Origin: Bacillota bacterium | GTDB lineage: Bacteria; Bacillota; Clostridia; Peptostreptococcales; Anaerovoracaceae | Assembly (NCBI GenBank): GCA_029008005.1 | Contig: JAQXIX010000025.1 | Location: 1-54,013, forward strand | Reading direction: 5' to 3' | DNA: 54,013 nucleotides | Shown: piece by piece, positions 26,014 to 34,708 of the stretch | Layout: every line of letters starts with the position of its first letter | Numbering within the stretch: the stretch's first letter is position 1 | Program-made: the position numbers and the translations under genes | Notes under the pieces: generated by a model | Database searches by the model: none | Told to the model about the DNA's origin: nothing | The model's input: only the letters and a program-made list of their open reading frames with translations

Positions 26014-27927
26014 TTATATTATCACAATATTTCCGGCATTTTCTGCGCTGTATCCTCCAAGCTCCTCGACTCTTCCTCTGAATTCGTCGCTTTGGAGAAT
26101 TTCCGTAAATGCCTTTATATGCGGCAGCTGCAAATACTTTGCAGGTATGGCGAAATCATACTCTTCGGGACCGACCTCAATAAAATCAAGATTCATCGCC
26201 CCTGCAGCTGACATGACACCCATCCCCGCATCTGCACTGTCACTGGCAACTGCAGCTGCTACAGCCATATGGGTTGCCATTTCCCGGTCATACCCTGTTA
26301 TTGATTCCGGATTTATGTTTTCCTGCTTAAGTCTGTAATCAAACAGCACTCTGGTCCCCGCTCCTCGCTGTCTGTTTACATATCGAACCGAGCCGTCTGA
26401 CGCTGCCAGATCCGCGATACTTCTTATTCCCAGCGGATTTCCCTTTTTAACCATAATTCCCTGTATTCTGCTGACACCCTTGATGATAGCCATAGGTTCA
26501 TTGAACATTTTCTTTATATAAGATACATTATACTCTCCTGTTGTTTCATCAAGCAGATGTATCGGTGCCATATGAGCCTCACCGCGCCTTAAAGCCATAA
26601 GGCCTCCCATGCTGCCTACGTGAGTACTTGATACAAACATATTACCGTATCTGTTCGGCATTATGTCTGCAATAACATCAAGTATCAGATCGTGGCTTCC
26701 GATAACCACAACGGTATTTTCTATTTCGCTGCGACTGCGATACAGATCGATATTCACTTTTTCTCCGGCTTCAACACCTTCGCTGTTCTGTTCTATCACG
26801 CAGAAACCGTCAGCACGAACCAGGGACATTGCGGCGCCGGCACCTCTGGCAAGGGGAGCCGCAACAAATTTGTCTCCAACCTTACCGACCTTAACGCGAA
26901 CGTATTCTTTATGCTTAAGGCTTGAAACAAGTCTTTTCGAAATATGAGCTTCGATAGTTTCGGTAAGCTTTTCAGTGCGCTTTGCCATCATCTGAATTAT
27001 CGGTGTCACGAAATTTTCGAAACCTATATATGCCGATACAGGATATCCCGGGAGACCGATAACAGGCTTACCTCTGACAATTGCCAGTATCACCGGTTTT
27101 CCGGGTTTTACGGCAACTCCGTGCACAAGCACCTCTCCGAGCTCACGGAGTACGTGAACTGTATAATCTTCGGTTCCCGCACTGGAGCCGGCATTTACTA
27201 TTACCATATCATGAGTGTCAACCGCTGCCGAAACCTTGTCTCTGATCTGATCGTAATCATCTATTATCGGAGGGAATCTGTAACCGATACCGCCTGCCGC
27301 ATTAACCATATTTTCAAACATTCTTGAATTGGATTCAATAATGCTGCCATCTTCTATCTCCCCATCCGGCTCTATTATTTCTGTGCCCGTAGGGAAAATT
27401 GCCACCTCCGGCTTTTTCACCACATCTATTTTCAGTATACCTGCGGACAGGAGCACACCGATATCAATCGGTCTTATTTTATGGCTGCTAGGAAGTATCA
27501 TTTCGCCGGCCACTATATCTTCTCCTATCGGTCTGATATGCTGCCACGAATGAGCAGACGCGTTTATCCTGACTCCCTCATCAGTTTCAACTATATCCTC
27601 AGCCATTATTACTGCATCGTACGGCGGATGGATAGGATCACCTGTATCCACCACAACATACTGCTCTTCCCTGAGGATTACAGGGTCGGTTTCCGTCGCC
27701 TCGCTTGTATCTGCAGCTTTTACGGCTATTCCGTCCATGGCTGATGCGTTAAAAAGCGGCGAACTGTATCTGGCATAAACCGCTTTATCTGTAACCCTGT
27801 CGAGGCTGTCTGTTACGTTTATACTTTCGAATTTCGAATCGATAATCTCTCTCACGGCAGACAAGTATTTTTCTCTTGCCACTTCAACCGGTATAGTCTG
27901 TAAATAAAGGTTTCTCTTCTTTCCCAT
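26014..27927 (-). CDS. MoeA-type molybdopterin protein with C-terminal PBP-like domain
   Basis: A 637-residue two-part protein. Residues 1-400 are a MoeA-like molybdotransferase (SSPLFNASAMDGIAVKA; DAVIMAEDIVE; GSSAGTEDYTVHVLRELGEVLVHGVAVKPGKPVILA; GLPGYPVSAYIGFENFV). From about 400 a periplasmic-binding-protein-like domain follows (VVIGSHDLILDVIADIMPNR, RYVNRQRGAGTRVLFDY, ADAGMGVMSAAGAMNLDFI), the type seen in LysR- and ModE-like molybdate sensors. No signal peptide, so this domain is cytoplasmic and may bind molybdate or tungstate. Such MoeA-PBP fusions are known in clostridia and archaea. It follows a plain MoeA gene by 22 bases. Confidence 0.88.
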   Translation of the reverse strand: MGKKRNLYLQTIPVEVAREKYLSAVREIIDSKFESINVTDSLDRVTDKAVYARYSSPLFNASAMDGIAVKAADTSEATETDPVILREEQYVVVDTGDPIHPPYDAVIMAEDIVETDEGVRINASAHSWQHIRPIGEDIVAGEMILPSSHKIRPIDIGVLLSAGILKIDVVKKPEVAIFPTGTEIIEPDGEIEDGSIIESNSRMFENMVNAAGGIGYRFPPIIDDYDQIRDKVSAAVDTHDMVIVNAGSSAGTEDYTVHVLRELGEVLVHGVAVKPGKPVILAIVRGKPVIGLPGYPVSAYIGFENFVTPIIQMMAKRTEKLTETIEAHISKRLVSSLKHKEYVRVKVGKVGDKFVAAPLARGAGAAMSLVRADGFCVIEQNSEGVEAGEKVNIDLYRSRSEIENTVVVIGSHDLILDVIADIMPNRYGNMFVSSTHVGSMGGLMALRRGEAHMAPIHLLDETTGEYNVSYIKKMFNEPMAIIKGVSRIQGIMVKKGNPLGIRSIADLAASDGSVRYVNRQRGAGTRVLFDYRLKQENINPESITGYDREMATHMAVAAAVASDSADAGMGVMSAAGAMNLDFIEVGPEEYDFAIPAKYLQLPHIKAFTEILQSDEFRGRVEELGGYSAENAGNIVII

Positions 27928-27949
27928 TTTTTCTCCTGATTATTCTACT

Positions 27950-29203
27950 TTAAAACAGTATCACTTTTATTTGCCGGCCTTCTTTGAGACCCTCATCATT
28001 CACATCTATCATTGTATATCCGTCGGCTCTCGTCAATGTTGTCATCAGTCCCGACTTTCCGAGAATCGGATAGGCTTTGCATAAATTGCTGTTTTTCGCA
28101 CCATCCGAAGATTCCTGTTCCTTGAGTTCTACGAGCAGACATGTTGTCTTACCGCCTGCCGCAGCAACGTTTTCTGTAATTTCCGCAATTGCCGTCTTTG
28201 GTTCCGGCTGACCCGTCAGCTGTCTGTAAAGCCATACTGCAGTCAGTTCAAAGACCATCAGTGCTGCCGCCGGGTGCCCCGGCAGTCCTATCATTACCGT
28301 TTCCGTTCGATTGTCATATCCGAGTATAGTCGGTTTGCCCGGTTTCAAGGCAATACCATGGGTAAAAACACCGCCACCGGAGAGTCTGTCCATCACATCT
28401 GCCGTGTAATCTTTCTCACCCTGTGAGCTTCCTCCGGATGCCACTACCATATCGCTTGTTTCCATAGCTTCCCTGATTGCCTCTTCAATGAGCTTTTCGT
28501 CATCTTTAATAACTTTCGTTTCAACAATCTCAAAGCCATGCTTCATTGCCGATGCCATCACCGAATAAGTGTTAATATCTCGAATCTGGCCTTTCTCCGG
28601 TGTATCATATGCTCCAACAAGTTCATCCCCCGTGGATATTACAGTTATTTTCCAAGGCTTATACACCTCGGGTTCTGTAATTCCCGCCGACGAAAGAACA
28701 CCTACCTCCTGAGGTCTGATAATACTTCCTCTCCTGAGAATAATCTGATCTCTGCTTATGTCTTCACCTTCTGAAATAACATTTCGTCCCGGTGAAACAG
28801 AATCGTAAACTGCTATGCCTGTTTCATCAAACTTCTCGCAGTATTCAATCATCACCATTGCATCGGCTCCCTCAGGAAGCATACCTCCGGTAGGTACGTA
28901 CACGGCCTGTCCCGGGTTAAGGGTTTTGCTCGGTGCACTGCCGATTGCCACTTCTTCGATTACATCGAGAAATACCGGTATACTTTCCGTTACTCCCTGT
29001 GTATCCGCCGATCTTACTGCATATCCGTCGACGGTGGATTTCCTGAATCCGGGAATGTTTTCATTTGATTTCACATTCTCTGCCAGAACTCTTCCCATAC
29101 TCTGTATGAAAGGAACTCTTTCGGTCTGTGGTATTTTGCCTGACGATGCCTTCAGCAGCTTCGCCCTCGCTTCGTTTAATGTGTCTACTTTTAATAATCT
29201 CAT
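27950..29203 (-). CDS. moeA: Molybdopterin molybdotransferase MoeA
   Basis: A 417-residue MoeA without extra domain. Motifs: FRKSTVDGYAVRSADTQG (substrate loop), YVPTGGMLPEGADAMVMIEY, GRNVISEGEDI, GGSSQGEKDYTADVMDRLSGGGVFTHGIALKPGKPTILG and GLPGHPAAALMVFEL. It inserts molybdate (or tungstate) into adenylylated molybdopterin. Having this and the PBP-fused version side by side suggests one for each metal or two insertion steps. It begins 43 bases after the FAD oxidoreductase gene. Confidence 0.92.
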   Translation of the reverse strand: MRLLKVDTLNEARAKLLKASSGKIPQTERVPFIQSMGRVLAENVKSNENIPGFRKSTVDGYAVRSADTQGVTESIPVFLDVIEEVAIGSAPSKTLNPGQAVYVPTGGMLPEGADAMVMIEYCEKFDETGIAVYDSVSPGRNVISEGEDISRDQIILRRGSIIRPQEVGVLSSAGITEPEVYKPWKITVISTGDELVGAYDTPEKGQIRDINTYSVMASAMKHGFEIVETKVIKDDEKLIEEAIREAMETSDMVVASGGSSQGEKDYTADVMDRLSGGGVFTHGIALKPGKPTILGYDNRTETVMIGLPGHPAAALMVFELTAVWLYRQLTGQPEPKTAIAEITENVAAAGGKTTCLLVELKEQESSDGAKNSNLCKAYPILGKSGLMTTLTRADGYTMIDVNDEGLKEGRQIKVILF

Positions 29204-29245
29204 AATGTATATAGTTTATCAGATAATAATAACTTAGTCTATCGG

Positions 29246-30556
29246 CTACGCATACCATGTAGCCACAAGATTCGCACCGGTTCCCCCTATGTCCGACGCC
29301 AGCACCTGTCCCGGCGTAACGGGTTTATCGGCTTTTATTCGCTTAACCGCCTTCATAACCTTAAAAACATCTGCTTTATCAACGGGTCGGTCAGTTCTCG
29401 CCGATACCGTTGAATCTCCCGCCTTAACAACTGCAGTCACGACACGCTTCGGTGATTCGAGTTCCTGCTTTGCGAAGAACTCACCCTTTTCACACTGATT
29501 TCCGGAAACTTCAAAGGGCTCGCGTTCCACCTGCATTACACATCCCTTAGGACATATCGTACATATCATATTCCCGTGCCTGCCTGTCAGTTCTCCCTTT
29601 CTACAGCAAAGGCCGTTCAAATAATCAGGCGCTTTCTTTCCAAGATATACGGCTGTTTTCGCACCCACATGCATTCCTTCCTCTGTGACATGATCAGCCA
29701 GGTCATGCACTCTGTTTGCATTACCGCATACAAACAAGCCGCATGATTGCATCTTATTTATGTCAAGTCCTCTGCATATCTCAAGTTCAGGTATCAGCCC
29801 CGTCGCAACAAGCAAAGTATCGCACTGTATGTACTTGCTGCGTGTTCTGTCAGGTATGCCATCCTCATCGAAGGGAGCGATAGTAACACCTTTGAGACGT
29901 TCGTACCCGTGAGTTGATACAACTGTCCATCCGTAATGCATCGGAATATTGTAATCTTCAACACACTGAACAATATTTCTGGCCAGTCCGGTTGCCTCCT
30001 GACCGAGAATCATCCTGACATTTATTCCTTCAAGTGTCATGCGCCTGGCCATAATGAGACCAATATCACCGGAGCCCAGAATCACTGCGCTTTTGCCGGG
30101 CAGATAGTTTTTCATATTCATCATAAGCTGAGCTGCGCCTGCTGTAAACACCCCCGCAGGTCTGCTGCCCGGAATAAGCATCTGAGGTAAAGTCCTCTCT
30201 CTGCATCCTGTAGCAATAATTACTGCATCAGCCTCCAGTTCCTTTGCACCCAGGTTCCCATTCACGCATTTGACAATCCATCTCGTCTCGACATGTGAAA
30301 CCGAAAGCACAGTTGTACTAAGCATTACCTCAACCCCGGAGTTCTCGGTTTTTTCTTTCCATATCCGGGCATACTCGCCTCCGGTATAATCTTTCTCGTA
30401 CAGCTGTGTTCCGAAACCGTTATGAATACATTGAGGAAGTACGCCGCCCAGGTAATCATGGCGTTCCAGCAGCATAACATTCTCCACACCGCATTCCAGG
30501 GCCGTGACTGCAGCAGCCATTCCGGCCGGTCCTCCGCCTACTACTATCAGATTCAT
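29246..30556 (-). CDS. FAD/NAD-dependent oxidoreductase fused to DUF1667
   Basis: A 436-residue flavoprotein. Residues 1-310 are a pyridine-nucleotide disulfide reductase-like unit: FAD loop VVGGGPAGMAAAVTALECG, second Rossmann loop ILGSGDIGLIMARRM, and FVCGNANRVHDLADHVTEEG near the end. From about 325 a DUF1667 domain follows, with Cys-x2-Cys-x3-Cys (ICTICPKGCVM) plus NQCEKGEFFAKQE. In most bacteria these are two genes beside the glycerol-3-phosphate dehydrogenase; here they are one protein. It pairs with the upstream FAD enzyme and starts 13 bases after it. The electron acceptor is unknown. Confidence 0.85.
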   Translation of the reverse strand: MNLIVVGGGPAGMAAAVTALECGVENVMLLERHDYLGGVLPQCIHNGFGTQLYEKDYTGGEYARIWKEKTENSGVEVMLSTTVLSVSHVETRWIVKCVNGNLGAKELEADAVIIATGCRERTLPQMLIPGSRPAGVFTAGAAQLMMNMKNYLPGKSAVILGSGDIGLIMARRMTLEGINVRMILGQEATGLARNIVQCVEDYNIPMHYGWTVVSTHGYERLKGVTIAPFDEDGIPDRTRSKYIQCDTLLVATGLIPELEICRGLDINKMQSCGLFVCGNANRVHDLADHVTEEGMHVGAKTAVYLGKKAPDYLNGLCCRKGELTGRHGNMICTICPKGCVMQVEREPFEVSGNQCEKGEFFAKQELESPKRVVTAVVKAGDSTVSARTDRPVDKADVFKVMKAVKRIKADKPVTPGQVLASDIGGTGANLVATWYA

Positions 30557-30569
30557 GAATAAAGTCCTC

Positions 30570-32009
30570 CTATGGTCTGAGCTTGCCTTTCACAATTGAA
30601 CTGCCCGGTCCTTTTTTCATTATTTTTTCGGGAGATACATTCCACTCTCTACAGAGAATTTCTATTATCTGCGGTGTGCAAAATCCACCCTGACATCTTC
30701 CCATCCCCGTTCTCAAACGTTTTTTCAATCCATTGAGGTTATGAGGCGGCAGCGGAGAATCAAGGACCGAAAGGATATCACCTTCAGTTACTCCCTCACA
30801 TCTGCACACTGCGTTCCCATATGCGGAATTTTCAGCAAGCAGACGCGCTTGAACCTCCGGAGAAGCCTTTAGAAACAGCGGCTTAGCTCTGTAAACAGGG
30901 TCGAAGTCTTTATTAGGTTCACATTGTAATCCCGATTCCTGAAGGAGACTGATAATCAGCTGTACAAGATACGGGGATGCCGTCATCCCCGGATTTTTTA
31001 TTCCCAGTGCACTAACAAATCTGTCACCACTGAGGCGGACAATAAAGTCCTTTTCCTCCTTCGTCAGATTCTCTATATTTGCTCTTATTCCCGCAAAGGA
31101 TGCTATAACCCTTCCAAGATCAAGATCCGGAAGTATTTTCTTTGCAACGTTAATTATGTGATTAATTCCTGCTTCTGTAGTTTCGGTGCTTTTATAACTT
31201 CGCGCATTGTAGGAGGTCGGTCCTGCCAGCATATTACCGTCAACTGTAGGTGCAATCAAAGTCCCTTTCTCATCATTTTCCTGAGCCTGATAAATTACAT
31301 GGCGTATCGGTGACGGACAGTCGAAGACCAGATACTCTCCACGCTTTGGTTTAATCACAAGATCTCTCGGACGTACGAAACGTTCCAGATCTGCTGCTCC
31401 TTCACCTGACGTATTGACAATAAACGATGCTTTAAATTCGCCGCGATTAGTATTAACAATGTAACATCCCTCTTCACTGCAGATATCTTCCACCATAGTA
31501 TCGAACATAAACTGCACACCGTTCACAGCAGCATTTAAAGCTGTATGCAAAATCAGCTTAAAAGGAGAAATAATACCGGTCGTCGGTGCGTACATTGCAC
31601 CGATAATGTCACGGGACAGAAGGGGTTCAATCACCCGGGCTTCATCTCCGCTTATCATACGCATACCCGGCACACCGTTTTCGATGCCCTTTTTCATTTT
31701 CTCTCTTATGGCTTCCACACCTTCATCATGAAAAGCCACAAACAGTGATCCTGTATATTCTATCGGCACGTCAAGCTCTGCACAGAGCGTTTCGTGCATC
31801 CTGTTGCCTCTGGCACATGAAATCCCTTTGAGACTGCCGCCACGCGGGTGGAATCCTGCATACAAGACACCTGAATTTGCCTTTGTGGCGCCCTCACCTA
31901 TATCCGATTCTTTGTCGACAACCAGTACATCCAGCTTGTATTTCATAAGCTCCCGGGCTGTCAGGCAACCTAAAATGCCGGCGCCTACGACTATAACATC
32001 ATATTTCAT
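30570..32009 (-). CDS. FAD-dependent oxidoreductase with BFD-like [2Fe-2S] domain (anaerobic G3P dehydrogenase type)
   Basis: A 479-residue enzyme of the DAO/GlpA family. It has the FAD loop VIVVGAGILGCLTARELMKY, an ATKANSGVLYAGFHPRGG substrate region and a C-terminal BFD-like domain with Cys residues in VCRCEGVTEGDIL and RCQGGFCTPQIIE. Anaerobic glycerol-3-phosphate dehydrogenases look like this, but L-2-hydroxyglutarate oxidase-like enzymes share the fold and no glycerol genes are near. The ATG overlaps the stop codon of the large surface-protein gene by one base (TAATG), so translation is coupled. Substrate is therefore open. Confidence 0.8.
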   Translation of the reverse strand: MKYDVIVVGAGILGCLTARELMKYKLDVLVVDKESDIGEGATKANSGVLYAGFHPRGGSLKGISCARGNRMHETLCAELDVPIEYTGSLFVAFHDEGVEAIREKMKKGIENGVPGMRMISGDEARVIEPLLSRDIIGAMYAPTTGIISPFKLILHTALNAAVNGVQFMFDTMVEDICSEEGCYIVNTNRGEFKASFIVNTSGEGAADLERFVRPRDLVIKPKRGEYLVFDCPSPIRHVIYQAQENDEKGTLIAPTVDGNMLAGPTSYNARSYKSTETTEAGINHIINVAKKILPDLDLGRVIASFAGIRANIENLTKEEKDFIVRLSGDRFVSALGIKNPGMTASPYLVQLIISLLQESGLQCEPNKDFDPVYRAKPLFLKASPEVQARLLAENSAYGNAVCRCEGVTEGDILSVLDSPLPPHNLNGLKKRLRTGMGRCQGGFCTPQIIEILCREWNVSPEKIMKKGPGSSIVKGKLRP

Positions 32010-33931
32010 TATCGCTTGGCTCTCCTCATATCCATTATTCCCTTTAATGCTGCAAATACCCCAATGACAGCAAGCAGACCGGCAGCAAAAATCAGTATTG
32101 TCGGATTGCTCTCCTTCCTCACATCATTGCTGAAGGTTGCCATGTTGGCATTTCTTTTAAGTATCTTATTGAGAGGATCCTTGAATTCTTCCTTTTTCTT
32201 TTTTTCCTTTTCAAGGCGGCTTTCTTTATTTTCAGCCTGCTCCTTCTCTTTCTGTGCAAGGAGATTTCTCATTCTCTCGCCTCTTGCCTCTGCTTTTTCC
32301 TTTTCTGACGCAGTGCTGCCTGCCAGAACAAAGGCTGACAGTTTACCTGTCTTGAAGAAATGCATGCCATTGGCCTTTGCTGATTTAAGCTTAGTAAGCT
32401 TGCCTTTGGAATTCACCGAATAAACCAAGCTTCCCTTCTCGCTGATACTGTCGGGAACAGGCATTTGAACCTCCACGCTCTTTGTCGGTTGTATATTCCT
32501 GTCACCCTCATAAAACTGCATCTTGTAATAAACGGCTTCCGTCTCTTTCTCTGACAGGCTACTCTCCATTGATTTATATTCGCCGGTTTCCTTACCCATA
32601 ATTCTTACGAAGAGTTTGGTATCCTCTGGCAGCGAATCTATCGGAGCCACAACATATATTCCTGTCACCTTATCATAGAACCTGAGCATTTCCTCCATAA
32701 CCTTGGATGCGAGAACCTCCCTTATGGCATTATCCAGAGCTTCAACCTCATTGTTTATCTCGTTCTGAGGATAAAACCTGTCCATCTTTGAAGCCCTGTC
32801 TATTTCCTCCCTGAGGTTTTCCACCTCAATCTGTCCGTACTGCCCTATATCTATGCCTATATTGACACTTGCCTTTGCGTAAAGATCCTTTGCCTCTTTC
32901 AGCTTTGCCTCCAGTGATTTGGTGTCAGCCGGTTCCGGCTTGTCACTCTGAGCCTTCTGAAGCATGGCATTAAGTTCGTTTATCATTGATTTCATACTGG
33001 AATTTGCCGCCGGCTGCAGCTTAAACCGCACTTCGTCCTTAGCCTTTTTGTTGAGACTGATCAGCAAAATCCTCAGCTGCTCCACATTGGAACGCTTGTA
33101 TTTCCCCTCTTTGAAATCCTTTTCCGTAACAGTATCAAGCCACGCCTGTGCCTTGTCGGCAGCATTCTCCCAGTTACTGAGATCCGCATAGGTCTGCACC
33201 TTGAATCTCATAGGCACTGTATTTACTTTATATCCCTTACCGTCATCTTTTTTGTACCAGCTTGAAATGAACTCAAATTCCCTGTTCTTCTCTGCATTGT
33301 ATTTGGCTTTTTCTTCTGCTGTGAGTCCCTCGTCTGTCTGCTGTATATATCCAACAGTATTGCCTTCTTCATCCTCGGCCAGCACTAAAGTTATTCCGTT
33401 GTTAGCCTGCATTCCCCTCAGAAAACCGAATTCATACAGGCACCCCGGCTCAAGCTCTAATCCTTCTATTTTGAAGACATAACATGTTCCCTGTCCTGAA
33501 GGATCCACCTTGTCGCCTCTCGTGGCAGGCGTCTTCACATAATTAGTGAAATTCGATATTCTCGCGCCGTTCTTATATGCAAACATATATTTCTGTCCGT
33601 AACCTATCCAGTCTTTCTTGTCTGTCCATGGATTTCTGTCGGTCATGGCATAGAAAGTATAATTGCTTCCGTCGCTCTTCTTTGCATCCAGATAGTCCAC
33701 GCCATTGCGTACGCCTGTATATCTGATGTAAAATCCGCTGTTGTCATATGTGCTGCTGAGCCAGTGCACACCTTTTTCGGTTTCAACAAGGTATCCTCTG
33801 GGGGTGAAAGGTTTCTGACCTTTACCCTCTGTACCGAACTCCCACACGTCTGCATTAACTGCAGCAGCCGCTGAAGCCCAGAGCATCAGCATCACTAATA
33901 ATATTCCGGTTATTCTGTAAAGCTTTCGCAT
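32009..33931 (-). CDS. Large secreted, C-terminally membrane-anchored protein of unknown function
   Basis: A 640-residue protein I cannot assign. It has a signal peptide (about 1-28, ending AVNA) and a C-terminal helix (TILIFAAGLLAVIGVFAALK) followed by MRRAKR, so it is anchored in the membrane with the bulk outside. Residues 40-185 are Trp/Tyr-rich. Residues 240-400 are helical. Residues 410-545 resemble the segment in clostridial surface and NEAT-containing proteins (KLFVRIMG...VEVQMPVPDSI...LVYSVNSKGKLTKL...FKTGKLSAFVLA). Residues 550-600 are a Lys/Glu-rich coil. The start has GGAGG. It heads the run of FAD and moeA genes, which is an odd partner for them. Confidence 0.72.
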   Translation of the reverse strand: MRKLYRITGILLVMLMLWASAAAAVNADVWEFGTEGKGQKPFTPRGYLVETEKGVHWLSSTYDNSGFYIRYTGVRNGVDYLDAKKSDGSNYTFYAMTDRNPWTDKKDWIGYGQKYMFAYKNGARISNFTNYVKTPATRGDKVDPSGQGTCYVFKIEGLELEPGCLYEFGFLRGMQANNGITLVLAEDEEGNTVGYIQQTDEGLTAEEKAKYNAEKNREFEFISSWYKKDDGKGYKVNTVPMRFKVQTYADLSNWENAADKAQAWLDTVTEKDFKEGKYKRSNVEQLRILLISLNKKAKDEVRFKLQPAANSSMKSMINELNAMLQKAQSDKPEPADTKSLEAKLKEAKDLYAKASVNIGIDIGQYGQIEVENLREEIDRASKMDRFYPQNEINNEVEALDNAIREVLASKVMEEMLRFYDKVTGIYVVAPIDSLPEDTKLFVRIMGKETGEYKSMESSLSEKETEAVYYKMQFYEGDRNIQPTKSVEVQMPVPDSISEKGSLVYSVNSKGKLTKLKSAKANGMHFFKTGKLSAFVLAGSTASEKEKAEARGERMRNLLAQKEKEQAENKESRLEKEKKKKEEFKDPLNKILKRNANMATFSNDVRKESNPTILIFAAGLLAVIGVFAALKGIMDMRRAKR

Positions 33932-33985
33932 TTATTCCTCCGTATGTGTTATGATAGATTTAATACTTTTCAAAGGAGCTGTTTT

Positions 33986-34708
33986 ATGTTTAATCATAAT
34001 AAATCATACATAATAACGATTATCCTGTGTATTATCATGGCCTTTGCATCTGCACCGGTTTTCGCCGACAACGGAGACGGCACGGGAGACGGTGACGGTT
34101 ACGGAAACGGCAAAAACCGCGATATTCCTCTCACACTGGAAAGTGCCTCCGTATCAGACGGAGCTCGGGACGTGGCCCTTAATGAAACATTCCAGTTGGA
34201 CTTCAACAAGAATATCTGTAACATTACCGTTCTGGCAAACAACAAGCTCTGCTTCCATCTTACCGATGCAGACGGCAATGCAGCTGCCATCAAGCTGATA
34301 TTCCCCGACAATCAGGTCCAGAAGGACTACAAACGACAGGTATTTATCCGGCCGGCAGAGAATCTGAAGCCTGAGACAGAGTATCGTATAGCCGTAGACA
34401 GTACTGTCATGGCCAAAAACGGAACAGTCATTGACAATGCTCACACAATCAGCTTCACTACAGGAACTGATTTCACCGATAAAGAAAACAGTATCCTCAA
34501 GGAACTGGGCGATTATGTCGTCACCTATGAAACGGCTTCCGGAGAAAATGCCAATTCCGTCCCTGTAAACAAAGACGGTCTCGACGATGTATCAGAAGCA
34601 TCAGGTTCAGATATCGCTTCTATCGCACGTATCGCCACTGTTATTCTAATTGCTCTTATTATCATATTCACCGTGATATTTATCGCGATCAGACGTAGAA
34701 AACAATAA
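33986..34708 (+). CDS. Membrane-anchored Ig-like (Big_5-type) surface protein
   Basis: A 240-residue protein with a signal peptide (IITIILCIIMAFASAPVFA-DNG), a Gly/Asp-rich linker (GDGTGDGDGYGNGKNRD), one SbsA/Big_5-like Ig domain (VSDGARDVALNETFQLDFNK ... RPAENLKPETEYRIAVDS ... HTISFTTG), and a C-terminal helix followed by RRRKQ. The start at 33986 follows AAAGGAG by seven bases; the longer frame upstream lacks a site. It diverges from the large surface-protein gene with a 54-base gap, and its 3' end overlaps the end of the transglutaminase-like gene by 20 bases on the opposite strand. Confidence 0.8.
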   Translation: MFNHNKSYIITIILCIIMAFASAPVFADNGDGTGDGDGYGNGKNRDIPLTLESASVSDGARDVALNETFQLDFNKNICNITVLANNKLCFHLTDADGNAAAIKLIFPDNQVQKDYKRQVFIRPAENLKPETEYRIAVDSTVMAKNGTVIDNAHTISFTTGTDFTDKENSILKELGDYVVTYETASGENANSVPVNKDGLDDVSEASGSDIASIARIATVILIALIIIFTVIFIAIRRRKQ

